Positions 19,543 through 30,029 of a stretch of DNA of 41,894 nucleotides are shown here, one piece after another. The notes beneath the pieces were generated by a model. The model did no database searches and was not told the DNA's origin. It saw nothing but the letters and a program-made list of their open reading frames with translations. The stretch's first letter is position 1; each line of letters begins with the position of its first letter. A program made the position numbers and the translations under genes. Source of the stretch: Cylindrodendrum hubeiense (lineage: Eukaryota > Ascomycota > Sordariomycetes > Hypocreales > Nectriaceae); contig JAANBB010000361.1 of assembly GCA_014621425.1 (NCBI GenBank), positions 1 through 41,894 of the forward strand, given 5' to 3'.

Positions 19543-21663
19543 ATGGCCTCTGCTCCATTGAAGGCCGCCCTGCTTGTTGTGTCAACCACAGCTGCCCAGG
19601 GCACCACTACCGATGGCTCGGGCCCGGCTCTCACACAAGTCTTGAAGGACGAAGGTGATGGCAAGTGGGAAGTCTTGGAGACGAAAATCGTTTCCGATGA
19701 TGTGCTGCAGATCCAGAGACAGATAACAGACTGGGCGGACGGTCCGGATGGCATCAACCTCATTGTCACAACTGGCGGAACGGGCTTTGCAACCGCTGAT
19801 TATACCCCAGAGGTTTTATATAATCACTCCCACATGCGGTACACTTGACTAATATTTTGGACAGGCGGTTACCCCATTGCTGCACAAGCAGGCCCCAGGC
19901 CTCGTGCATGGCATGCTTGCGGCGTCTCTTCAAGTGACCCCTTGTGAGCTCTCTTGAGACCTCCCTTTAGGATCCAGTTTGACTGACTGATATTTCAAGT
20001 CGCTATGATGTCACGTCCAGTTGCGGGAGTCCGTAACAAATCCATCATTGTTACACTCCCTGGCTCGCCAAAAGCGGCCAAGGAGAACCTCCAGGCGATT
20101 GTTAAAACCCTCCCCCATGCCTGCTTGCAGGCGGCAGGAGCCAACTCGAGGGCACTTCATGCCGGAGGAGTCAAGAAGCTAGAGTCTGAAGCTGGAATCA
20201 GCGGTGGAAAACCACAGCCTGCCGACCAAGGACACCACTGCAGTCATCACCACGGCCATGGCCATGGACATGGCCACGGCCACGGTCACGGAAGCCTCGT
20301 GAGACATACAACCCCAGGTGCTCTATCAAATGATCCCTCACTTGGTCCCTCCCGCCGTTATCGAGAATCGCCGTATCCTATGCTATCTGTAGAGGATGCC
20401 CTTGCGCTAATCGCAGAACACACGCCTGAACCGGAGGTGATTGCGGCAAAGGTTGATCTGGATATCATCGACTCTGTCCTGGCGGAAGATGTGAGGGCAA
20501 ACGAGAACGTGCCCGCTTTCCGAGCCAGCATAGTCGACGGATATGCAGTAGTGGTCCCAAAGGACGGTACGCTGAAAGGAGTCTTCCCAGTTACAGCCAT
20601 ATCTCATGCCGCACCCGGTGAGATTGGCGCCCTGAAGGAGGGCGAAGTTGCCAGGATCACCACGGGCGCTCCTCTGCCTCCTGGGGCGACTAGTGTCATC
20701 ATGGTAGAAGACACAATCCTCAAGACCATGACTGAAGATGGCACAGAAGAGAAAGAAGTCGAAATTCAGATTGAAGGGATCAAGGAAGGGGAGAATATCC
20801 GCGAAGTCGGCAGTGATATTAAAGAAGGCACCACCATCCTAAACAAGGGCGAGCTCATCTCGGGCGTTGGCGGCGAAATCGGCCTCCTCGCAGCTGTAGG
20901 TGTCGCCGAGGCGAAGGTCTACCGCCGCCCTGTCATTGGCATCCTTTCCACGGGTGATGAGATCATCGAGCACGACCGCCCGGGAGCTCTGAAGCTAGGC
21001 GAAGTCCGCGACACCAACCGCATCACTCTCATGTCTGCAGCTAAGGAATGGGGCTTTGATGTGGTTGATTTGGGTATAGCCAAGGACAAGCCTGGTTCTT
21101 TGGAGGAGACTCTACGAGACGGGCTTCGCCGAGCGGACTTGCTCATCACCAGTGGCGGCGTCTCTATGGGAGAGCTGGATCTACTGAAGCCAACCATCGA
21201 GCGCTCCCTCGGGGGGACCATTCACTTCGGCCGAGTTGCCATGAAGCCGGGAAAGCCGACCACTTTTGCCACAGTTACCGTCAAGGACAACGCGGGGCAG
21301 CGCGTCTCAAAGCCCATCTTCTCACTTCCAGGCAATCCAGCCTCGGCCCTCGTCACGTTCCACCTGTTTGTGCTCCCGTCGCTTCATAAACTTGCGGGTG
21401 TGTCGCCAGTTGGCCTACCCAAGGTCCCTGCCACCCTCTCCCATGAGTTTACGCTCGACCCACGGCCGGAATACCATCGTGTTGTCGTGTCAGTGGGCAA
21501 GGATGGCCTCCTTTCGGCAACGAGTACCGGCGCCCAGCGCAGTTCCAAGGTAGGCAGTTTAAGATCGGCCAATGCCCTGGTATGCCTACCTAGTGGAAAG
21601 GGGAAACTGGAGAAGGGGGCGAAAGTTGATGTGCTGTTGATGAATACCATTCGCGGTGCTTAG
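19543..21663 (+). CDS. cnxE: Molybdenum cofactor synthesis enzyme, MogA-MoeA fusion (gephyrin/CnxE type)
   Basis: Three exons: 19543-19812, 19865-19943 and 20000-21663; introns of 52 bp (weak donor gtttta, ctaat branch) and 56 bp (gtgagc...caag); 670 residues. The N-terminal MogA-like domain has D-G-S-G-P-A-L (24-30), T-T-G-G-T-G-F (76-82) and, across the second junction, V-T-P-F-A-M-M-S-R-P-V-A-G-V-R. It adenylylates molybdopterin. The C-terminal MoeA-like domain has F-R-A-S-I-V-D-G-Y-A, T-G-A-P-L-P-P-G-A, S-T-G-D-E-I, S-G-G-V-S-M-G and L-P-G-N-P-A-S, and inserts molybdate. The domains are joined by a linker with about ten alternating His-Gly units (about residues 195-214). Order MogA then MoeA is that of gephyrin and fungal CnxE, opposite to plant CNX1. 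The product is needed for nitrate reductase and other Mo enzymes. Confidence 0.95.
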
Positions 21664-21990
21664 GACATAGACGGGAAGTATGGAAAGGCTGCGCGCTCTT
21701 AAACACCAGGATTTACCCAAATTTTATCAAAACCTTTGCTTTATCAAGACATACGTGACGAAACTTCCTACATAGGATCGCAATCCCAACATAATCCAGT
21801 TGGATTTCACCTCCATGTGATGTACACTGTCGCCTGCCAAGGAATACTGGTACAGCCATAAACACATCCTCCCGAGCCATTCTTCCAAACGCCTGACCAA
21901 ATATTATTGGCGCAATGCATGCGTGCGCTCCATCCGGGTTGGAGCAGGGGAGCCGGTGCCGATGGCACGACTGCCACGATTCGTAGATGT
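21664..21990. other. Convergent 3' intergenic region, cnxE and VMA16
   Basis: 327 bp between the stop codons of two converging genes. It should hold both 3' UTRs and polyadenylation sites. No other feature is visible. Confidence 0.6.
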
Positions 21991-22827
21991 TTAGACGGCC
22001 GCGCCGAACTCGGGAGCCTTGCTGGAGACGAGAAGGCCAATGATCAAGCCGAACAGGCCCAGCACGGAACTGAAAATCTCGATGACAAGGATCTTGACGA
22101 ACCTAGACAGCCGTCAGCGTTAGATAGATGGGCGACGGACAAGCACCGCGAGGACAACATACAGGGAAGGGTCCGCCGCATCGGCCAGAGCAGCACCGCT
22201 GCCGTTGATACCGACCGCGACACCGCAAATCAGGTTGCACAGGCCAACAGTCAGACCAGACCAGAACAGGGCGTATCCGGTGTAGTAGGAGTCGGCAGAG
22301 TAGATCTCGGGGCCCTGGACGTAGGACACCTTGCCGGAGAAGACGATGGCCATGATGACGCCGTAGATGGCGACGACCTCGCAGAAGATGATGGAGATCA
22401 AGTTCTTGGTGCGGATACGCGGAGCCTTGACGCCAGCGCCGAGGATGGTCGAGCCGGTGATGAAGATACCCCTGCGAACGCGATTAGATTGATGATCCCG
22501 TCAAACGGGTGGATGGAGATGGGTGGCATCGTCATCGCGATGTTTGGGTATTTGGAGGGAAGAAGACGCACCATGCCGCGCCGACGACGGAAAGACCGAT
22601 GCAAAGGGCGATGCCGAGATCAGCCCAGGCGTAAGGTGATACGGCCTCGAGAAAGGCGCCGACGTTGAAGGATTCGCCGCTGCCGGTAAAGAGCATGTCT
22701 AGATAGAGTCGTCAGCGTGGAATCCGGCAATCCTGGCCACGGCAGCCAAGGGAGAAAAGGTGCGCGTACACAATCCCACGATCGTGAGGAACGACCCAAT
22801 GCCGCTCAATCCGTATATGAGACTCAT
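21991..22827 (-). CDS. VMA16: V-type ATPase proteolipid subunit c''
   Basis: Four exons: 22827-22770, 22698-22572, 22471-22163 and 22102-21991; introns of 71, 100 and 60 bp; 201 residues. It is a four- to five-helix membrane proteolipid. Diagnostic blocks are [41 protein letters not shown] and V-K-I-L-V-I-E-I-F. Glu-93 in F-C-E-V-V matches the proton-carrying glutamate of c''. The rest distinguishes it from subunits c and c'. The protein sits in the c-ring of the Vo sector and pumps protons into vacuole, Golgi and endosomes. The N-terminus is slightly shorter than in yeast, where the first helix is dispensable. A functional link with the CLC exchanger at 25416-28190 in acidic organelles is plausible but inferred. 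Confidence 0.95.
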
Positions 22828-23237
22828 CGCGGCGGCTCTGTATTGTTGTATGGACGATCCGGAGACGGGGGACGTTGGCGTTGGGGGCGTCGACGTGGAG
22901 GCTTTGTCGAGGGGTCCTGGGTCGAAGAGAGAGGCTGAGAGCTGTCCGAGAGCTCCTGTCTAAGCTGGCCCCCGGCGATGCGTCTCTAGCCCAGGCAGCT
23001 GGAAATTGTACCGACGTCACATGATTCGAGGCTGGAGCGTCGAGGCTGGAGCGCTGAGTCAGCGCGTCCTGCGCCTCACCGCGGCCATTCCCCTCTCTAG
23101 GCACGGCACCTTAGTCACCTCGCCCTTACAACATTCCGCGTACCGCCTCCAGCAGCAAATCCCCCGTCTATCCCACAAAGACAGACAGACAGGCCCACGA
23201 GGAAACTCCCCAGAAACGGACGGACCTTGTTGACAAG
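22828..23237. promoter_or_regulatory. Shared divergent promoter region, VMA16 and TOA2
   Basis: 410 bp between two start codons. It includes a short imperfect direct repeat (gaggctggagcg, about 23028-23052) and a purine-rich segment with agacagacagac near 23180. No TATA box is obvious. Confidence 0.45.
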
Positions 23238-23704
23238 ATGGCTACCGGCGCGCAATCTTTCTACGAGCTGTACCGCCGTAGCAGGTACTGCGCCGCTGCT
23301 CACGCTGCCTTGCTATACCTCCACTAACCAGACCCGTTTCGTAGCATCGGCCTTGCGCTGACGGATACACTCGACGACCTCATCAGCGATGAGCGCATCA
23401 ACCCGCAGCTGGCGATGAAGATCCTGGGCAACTTTGATCAGGCCATCACCGAGGCGCTGCAGAAGAACGTCAAGGCGCGGCTGCAATTCAAGGTGGGTTC
23501 AGCCAAGCGGAGTCTAGGCATGCTTGGGAACATATGAACTGACGGCGCATCAACTACCAGGGGAGCCTCGACACCTACCGATTCTGCGACGAAGTGTGGA
23601 CTTTCCTGATCAAGAACGTGACATTCAAGATGGACAACGGCAGCCAGTCCGTGACGGCTGACAAGGTCAAGATTGTTAGTTGCAATGCCAAGAAGCCGGA
23701 GTGA
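23238..23704 (+). CDS. TOA2: Transcription initiation factor IIA small (gamma) subunit
   Basis: Three exons: 23238-23284, 23345-23492 and 23561-23704; introns of 60 bp (gtactg...gtag) and 68 bp (gtgggt...ccag); 112 residues, normal for the family. It starts with [21 protein letters not shown], the N-terminal four-helix segment. It continues [11 protein letters not shown] and [20 protein letters not shown], and ends in the C-terminal beta-barrel strand V-T-F-K-M. TFIIA binds TBP and stabilises its contact with the TATA box at Pol II promoters. Both junctions restore the conserved motifs exactly, so the model is firm. Confidence 0.95.
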
Positions 23705-24280
23705 TAGCAACGAGGCTGCAGAAGCGCAAGATGGCAGCCTTACGGCCTTCGAGACTATGGCTACAGATTGGGCATAAGCCAACAGAACGGGGAATTTGCA
23801 TTGGGCGGCGTCTGGGTCATGATTTCAATACCTACACGATACAGGATAGCTAGGGTGGTTTTTGACAGGGCAACCCGCTGTTTTGGGGGATACAAAGCCT
23901 AATTGGGCTCCCAGGGGTTTCTGGGCTTTAACAAATATATATACACGTCTTATACGACCAAAAACTAGAATGACACATGATATGCGCAATACCTCACGCC
24001 AATTCAAAGGATCTTGGTTGTCGCTGTGAATCCCCGGATTCGCGGCTCGTGCCGTGGAGCTTGCAGCGTGCCGTCTCGGCCAATTTAGGGCCCGACAGCC
24101 ACTGAAACGTCCTCAAACCACCTGTAGCGATTAGCCACAGCGCAGCGCAGCACCACACAGCCAAAGCCGCCCCGGGCGAGCATCCACACAACCACACCTA
24201 CGTACGGCGCATCAAGTTGTCATCAGGGGCCGCCCGTCTGAACCCAACTCGCAGGATATAACCCACCCAACTCGGAAGTA
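23705..24280. other. Intergenic region between TOA2 and the TMEM42-like gene
   Basis: About 575 bp with the TOA2 3' end on the left and the promoter of the next gene on the right. A tatataaca-like element at about 24256 (gatataac) lies 25 bp before the ATG, too close to be a clear core promoter. No gene is visible. Confidence 0.5.
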
Positions 24281-25198
24281 ATGGTCCGGAAACGTCAACC
24301 GGCAGCGCCGGATGCCTCATCCACCACTTCTCCTCCATCTTCCTCAGCAGCTCCGGACTCCTCGACATCAGGGGACATGCCGGCCTCCGTCACAGCCACG
24401 TCGTCGAGCGGTCCGACGCAATGGATCTTCTATGCCGTGGCGAGCGGCGCTTGTGCTGCGTTCAATGGCGTCTTTGCGAAGCTGTACGTGTACTACATAT
24501 AGTGACTGGTGATATTGGGCGCGGGAATCTTGGCGTTTATGAGATTAGGATGTTGTTTGATTCCACCCTGTGCTGAAGGGAGGAGAGCTGCATCTTTATG
24601 AAGCTATACTGATGCCGTCATACAGCACCACGACTGAGCTTACTACCCGCCTATCCGACAAAGTCGCTAACCTCTTCGGCCTATCCGCCTTTGAAAACAT
24701 TGTCGAAGTTGCTGTGCGAGTCGTAAGCAGTCTTCATTCCTCACAATATTAGCACCTCTGCTCACATATCCAGTTCTTCTTCGCTCTAAATCTCACCTTC
24801 AACGGCGTCGTAAGTCCCCTCATCCTTATATCCCCCCTTGTAGCCAATGCATCTAATCCTTCTAGATGTGGACGCTTTTCACCAAAGCACTCGCACGTGG
24901 CACGTCCACCACACAGGTGTCCATCATGAACACGTCCACCAACTTCATGGTCACCGCGCTGCTTGGCTTCGTTATCTTCTCCGAGTCTCTACCGCCGCTA
25001 TGGTGGGCCGGCGCTGCACTCCTTGTTGCAGGTAACGTTGTTATCGGAAGCAAGGATGAGAGCAAAGAGGCTTCGGCTACAGCAGGGGGCTATGTCCCCG
25101 TGCCTGGTGACGATGAAGGAGTGCTTGGAAGGACGGGCGAGGACGAGGACGAGGACGTCATTGATCTGGGGAGAGGGTCTGATGACAGATCGAGGTAA
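24281..25198 (+). CDS. EamA/DMT-superfamily membrane protein, TMEM42-like
   Basis: Four exons: 24281-24483, 24626-24722, 24774-24809 and 24866-25198; introns of 142, 51 and 56 bp; 222 residues. The first ~45 residues are a Ser/Pro/Thr-rich cytosolic leader. Four membrane helices follow: W-I-F-Y-A-V-A-S-G-A-C-A-A-F-N-G (about 48-63), the helix around V-F-F-F-A-L-N-L-T-F-N-G-V, S-I-M-N-T-S-T-N-F-M-V-T-A-L-L-G-F, and L-W-W-A-G-A-A-L-L-V-A-G-N-V-V-I-G. The pattern M-W-T-x-F-x-x-A-L, then S-T-T, then T-N-F, F-x-E and L-W-W-x-G is that of half-size EamA proteins related to animal TMEM42. The C-terminal tail is acidic. Drug/metabolite family members transport small metabolites; the substrate here is unknown and it probably dimerises. 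The third exon is only 36 nt. Confidence 0.8.
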
Positions 25199-25415
25199 AT
25201 TAGGCCCTTAAGGCTAAGACTTGGAATAGAGGCTTGACAGGGCACCATATGGCTATGATATGTCATCAAGTATTGTGTGTCGATGTCATCTTTCATTCAT
25301 GTTACATTCAAAACAATGTAGATCTATCATCCTTCAAACGCCAGCGCAGAATCCGCGCTTTCCTCTTCCGTACATTCAATCCAAATACAACCGAGCAGAA
25401 CTAGAACCCATAAAG

Positions 25416-28190
25416 TTACTGCCGCCGACTCTCCAACTCGACGCCCTCGTCCGCGATATCTTCGTCTCCATCTAGAATCTGCGCGCCTCGTCCTTGTGGG
25501 CGGTCTTGCGGGCGATCTCGCGGGCGATCTCGCAGACGATCCTCTTCAAAAGAACTGCTGAGCCGGATCCTGCCACCAGAGACAGTCGACAGCTTGCCAG
25601 AGACCCAGTTGCCCGTCCGGCGGAACAGGTCCCAAAGCTGCGCTTGTCCTTCCACGATTCGGTGGTCGTCTTTGGGGTTCTCGGCCGCCTCGACCTTGAA
25701 CTGGTATCTTAGGCAGTCCTTGACGGTGACCAGGCCAGTGAGCTTGCCGTGGTACTCAACGAGGATGACTCTGGGCCCAATTTTGCGGAATAGCTCCATG
25801 ACGGTTTCGAGAGAGAGGCGTGGATGGGCCGTCACTGGTGTTGAGTCGACATATCGGCTAAAGTCGAGGCTGGTAGAAGCCGATGATTCCCCAAACTGCA
25901 TGATGTGCGGTGTCATGGGTGTAGCAGGGGCGTGGGTGACGGTGGATGCTGCAAATACACACCTAGCCGTGCTGTTGATATGCTGCCCTCGACTTAGGCG
26001 ATCGATAGCATACCGCAGTTCTGTCCGACCAATGTAACCAACCAGGATCTTGGAGTTGCTATCCTCGACAACCGGGAAGCCCTGGTATCGATCATCCGAA
26101 AGCAGCTCCTCGACTTCTCCCAGTGTCAACCCATGAGCTGGTACGGTAACCACCGAGGTCCTCATGACTTGAGAGACCGGTACTCCAAAGTTATGCTCCT
26201 CTTTATTGTCAAGGAATGGAAACCCGCTGAACCAAATCATACGATCTGCGATGCCTCCCTTCCCAAACAGCTCGCTCACAGCCTTCGTGACACCGACGAC
26301 AATCATGGTGGGTAGAATGTAGTTTAAGGCACCAGTGAGCTCAAACATGATAACCACCACTGACACCGTAATGTGCATAATTCCACTCAGTGCTGCAGCA
26401 GCTCCTAGGAGTGCATAGGTACCGGGGGTGATGCAAGGCTCGTCGGGCTTGCAGGCAGAAAAGAAAACACTTCCTGGGTTGGCCTCGTGAATAGCCTGGA
26501 CGATGATGCCCACGGTGCGCCCAAACGATGCTCCGACGGCCATTGAAGGCACGAAGATACCAGCAGGGACTTTGCATCCGTAGGACACAATGACTAGGCC
26601 GACTCGCAGCACCGTCGCCAAAATCAGAGAGATGATGTTCCAGTACCGTTGATCTGATTCGCAAAGACCATGATAGGACTCTCCTCCATTGCATTCGGAG
26701 AATAGAATCTCCATGCTCTCTGTCATATCAATCCTCAAAAAGGCGTTAGGGTACGCAATAATGGCGGTTCCAGCGGCGAGGAGAGTGGCCTCCAGGATGG
26801 CATAGTGCGTCAAGTACTTCTTCCGGAAAGCCTGAACCCGCAGATTCCACTTAATAACGAAAGCTCCGTATAGACCCCCAAATATTCCGAGGATGATGTA
26901 GAATACGACTTCGAAAAAATGCCAGTCGTGTTTATACTCGACCTGGAACATGACGAGTTGTCCAGTGCGGAAAGGGTTCATGGCTGCAAGAACGGCTGTC
27001 GCTACGAGAGCACAGAAGTAACTGCGCCAGAGCGTCTTGAGTGGAAAGTAACTCGACATTTCCTCGAGCGAAAAGAGCACGCCTCCGATCGGACTACCGA
27101 AGGCAACGGCAACACCAGCCGCAGCCGAGGCGCTCAAGATTTCGCGGGTTTTGGACGCATTCTGCTTGTACTTGTTAAAGAGCCTGGAGATGACATTCCC
27201 AGTGCACACAGCATAGTGGACACTGGGACCTTCCTTGCCCACAGACAGCCCGGATGCAATAGCCAGGGGCAGGCACACGGATTTGATGATCAGAGTTCGC
27301 AGACCGAGGAAGCCCTTCATGACGAAACCTGCGATGATGCACTTAATCTCGGAGATACCCGAGCCGGCGGCGTATGGGGCAAAGGACTTGACCAGAGTGG
27401 CAGCGACGAAGGCGAAGAAGGTCTGTAAAAGGTCAGTTTGTCTCCTTGCAGATGGGGAGCTCGAATCATACGCCGAAGACGAAGTAGAGGAAATAGTTCG
27501 CGGGTTCGAAACCCGTCCACCGATGCCATTGCGGGCAACCTGTCAAATCGTCAGCCTCTGTCGCAAGGCCATTTGCGCAGCCGAACATACCGTTTTCTTC
27601 TCCCCAGCAACAGAAGTTCTCGTTCAGGTAGAACCCCGTCTCGCAGTAGCCAATCTTGATGTCCGCCAGCCACTCGGTAATGATGTTCAACAATGCCGCA
27701 TTAAACCCAATCGCCGCGCCGATAATAGTGACCACAATCCAACCTTGCGCTGCATCATAACTTCTCCATAGGTGGTATCTCCAGCCCGGCTGTCCTCGGT
27801 CGTAGACACCGACGTGTTGTTTCCGCCTTGAATTGCGCCTCGCCTGCTCTCGCGCTGCGTCCTGCACCCAATCTGTCGGTCCATATCAGCATTCGGGGAG
27901 TTATCCAGTGTCGGTCGAAGATGGCGCGCATGCATACCTATAGTAGTAAAGTCCTAGGTGTGTTAGATTGAAGAAGCTACACGCCACTGGGTACGCAAGC
28001 TTACCTCGTATCTCTTGATCTCGGCGATCTCCTCCTCGATTAGGGCCTCCCCCGAGCCGTTAGTGGGAGGTTCTTCTCCCTGCTCAGCATTGGAAACGGC
28101 GGAAGATAGGCGAGAAGATATCGAGGAAGGGCGGCGTGAAATTGACGCCGAATAGGGCGTCAAGTTGAAGGATGGCGATCGAAGATTCAT
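25416..28190 (-). CDS. CLC-family chloride/proton exchanger (Gef1-type) with CBS domains
   Basis: Five exons: 28190-28005, 27953-27938 (16 nt), 27872-27591, 27539-27472 and 27422-25416; introns of 51, 65, 51 and 49 bp; 852 residues. The N-terminal leader ends in K-R-Y-E; the micro-exon supplies D-F-T-T-I-(D), joining to D-W-V-Q-D-A. The CLC membrane domain shows A-G-S-G-I-S (about 203-208), G-K-E-G-P-S-V-H with the gating glutamate (about 248), L-E-E-M-S-S with the internal proton glutamate (about 305), P-A-G-I-F-V-P-S and the pore Tyr in L-N-Y-I-L-P. Having both glutamates indicates a 2Cl-/H+ antiporter, not a channel. Two cytosolic CBS domains follow (V-S-Q-V-M-R-T-S and the G-K-L-T-G-L-V-T-V-K-D region). 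The tail has a D-R-P-type repeat. The likely site is Golgi, endosome or vacuole, balancing V-ATPase charge. Converges with the TMEM42-like gene, 217 bp apart. Confidence 0.93.
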
Positions 28191-29063
28191 GGTGTAGGTC
28201 GGGCAAGCATGGTCGCGATCGCAAGGAGCTCAGAGCGAGGGCGAGCACCAACGATGAGGATGCTGTGTAGTCGAGTCGGGACCAGGGCAGGTAATAGTTA
28301 TGTCGGCGTTCCGGTTGTTTCGTATATTGGTCTTTTTTTGCGAAATCTAGGTGACGGCCAAACGAGGCTGAATGTTGAGGTGTTCTTGTAGGTTGCCAGT
28401 TGGATGGCTGCTGTCATACTGCAGCTGCATTGCATGGGGAACTGATCCGGCTGGGCGTTAGCTCCAACTGTGGCTGAAAGCTGCGGCAAAGCCACAGCAG
28501 CCAGCCTGGATCGCGTTTAGTGGTTGCAGCGGCCCATCGCGTTTCCGCTCGCGTGTCGTCGACTTCAGTGCGAGGATCCAACCAAACTTGATCCTTTCTG
28601 ATTCATGATAAGTCAATATCCATTTCAGCGACCAACGAACCAGAATATCTCGATTGCAGCCGCATCGACCTGGTCAATATTAATCCAATAATATTTCATC
28701 CCATCGCCCCCGTCGGTCCATTTTTCTGAGCTTCTCAGAGGGAGACAAACCTGGGGTTTGCTCAAGCAAGGTTAGTCCGACAAGACCAAGTTCAAATCCT
28801 CTCCAAGGCTATCCAAGGTCCTATTCGTTCCATTGCATACGCTTTCTTGGTGTCAAATGCGCCTCCATTTTGGCATTAGGATAGCCACTCTTCTGTCGAG
28901 TGCTTCCTGCACCAGCTCGGCATGAACCGGGGGTGTCATCACCACTCCTTTCAAAGAATGACATTCATCCAACTCCCTGGTACAGCCAGGTTAACTCTCT
29001 CATTGATCTAGGCCGCCTTGTTGAAACATTCTGTCCATCATCCCCCCTCCAAACCCGCCTACC
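28191..29063. promoter_or_regulatory. Shared divergent promoter region, CLC gene and DPB3-type gene
   Basis: 873 bp between two start codons. AT-rich tracts with caatattaatccaataata lie around 28673-28692, including CCAAT/ATTGG-like motifs. The last 60 bp before 29064 is pyrimidine-rich and looks like a 5' UTR. Frames here are non-coding. Confidence 0.45.
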
Positions 29064-29793
29064 ATGCCTTACAACACAACCGCCATCCCCCCTAGAAAGG
29101 AGCCCACGGGCCAGACTCAGCTGCCGCGTACGTTCTTCCCTGCCCCGGCCTCAAATGACCTGTCTAACATCATCGTCAGTCTCAAGGGTAAAGAAGATCA
29201 TATCCCAAGACCCAGAAATCGGCATCTGCTCCAACAATGCTGCCTTCGTTATAACCCTTGCGGCCGTAAGTCTCTTCTTTGAGCCCTCTATCGAAACATG
29301 TCTTCTAATAAATCACAGGAAATGTTCGTTCAGCATCTCGCCGACGAGTCACACACTCAAGCCAAGCTCGAGCGCAAGCCTCGGCGAAACATCCAGTACA
29401 AGGATGTTGGTAAGCTCACCACTCCCTTTACCCTCTCATCCACCAATATGCGTTCTAACACCAACCCCAGCAAATGCCGTCTCGCACCAAGACAACCTTG
29501 AGTTCCTTGAGGACGTCGTCCCCAAGACTGTCCCATACAAGAAGATCAAGGCCGTTGCCGGCGCCACCCAGGCCCGTCTCCGTGGCGAAAAGACCGCTGA
29601 CGAGAGGCCGCCCACCGCAAAGACCCCTGTTGCCAACGGTACCAGCAAGTCCATCGTCAACGGTAACGGCAGCCCCTTCAATGTGACTCCCCGCACGGAG
29701 GAGCGACAAGACGACCCCAACGCGCAGTTGGAGCTGGAGATGAGGCAGGCAGCTGGGCAAAACCGCGATGGCGACGTGGCCATGACGGGTTAA
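29064..29793 (+). CDS. DPB3: Histone-fold protein, DNA polymerase epsilon subunit (DPB3/POLE4-CHRAC type)
   Basis: Four exons: 29064-29127, 29180-29265, 29319-29409 and 29471-29793; introns of 52, 53 and 61 bp; 187 residues. After a short leader comes an H2A/NF-YC-type histone fold: L-P-L-S-R-V-K-K-I-I, D-P-E-I, then A-F-V-I-T-L-A-A-E-M-F-V-Q-H-L and I-Q-Y-K-D-V-A-N-A-V. It is followed by a family-specific segment, F-L-E-D-V-V-P-K-T-V-P. The remaining ~85 residues are Pro/Thr/Asn-rich and probably disordered. The fold pairs with a Dpb4/CHRAC17-like partner, either in the polymerase epsilon holoenzyme or in ISWI-type chromatin remodelling complexes. The symbol is assigned by similarity of the fold; POLE4 versus CHRAC15 orthology cannot be settled by eye. 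Confidence 0.85.
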
Positions 29794-30029
29794 GGGAGAA
29801 CCGTACTACACAGAGGGTAGACGATTGCACTAATCGGCCTCGGGAAACAGAATACGTGGATGATGTAGTTGTTATAAAGTGAATCAACTCCACGACGGCT
29901 ATGCTCGGTCAGGCCGCAGCTGGTATGAACATGAATACACCGAAATCCCACCCCCAACCCTTTTTTGTGTCCCCCGAGACCAGGCAATGAGACAACCGTG
30001 AAACGTCCACCTTGTAGAAAAGATATTCC

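Noticed and set aside
21907..22668. Plus-strand 253-codon frame over VMA16
   Set aside because: Antisense shadow running through VMA16 exons and introns; the minus strand gives an exact V-ATPase c'' protein.
26919..27428. Plus-strand frame over the CLC gene
   Set aside because: Antisense shadow of the large CLC exon.
27495..27520. tRNA B-box-like gggttcgaaaccc
   Set aside because: It lies in conserved CLC coding sequence (T-G-F-E-P) and there is no A box or acceptor stem.
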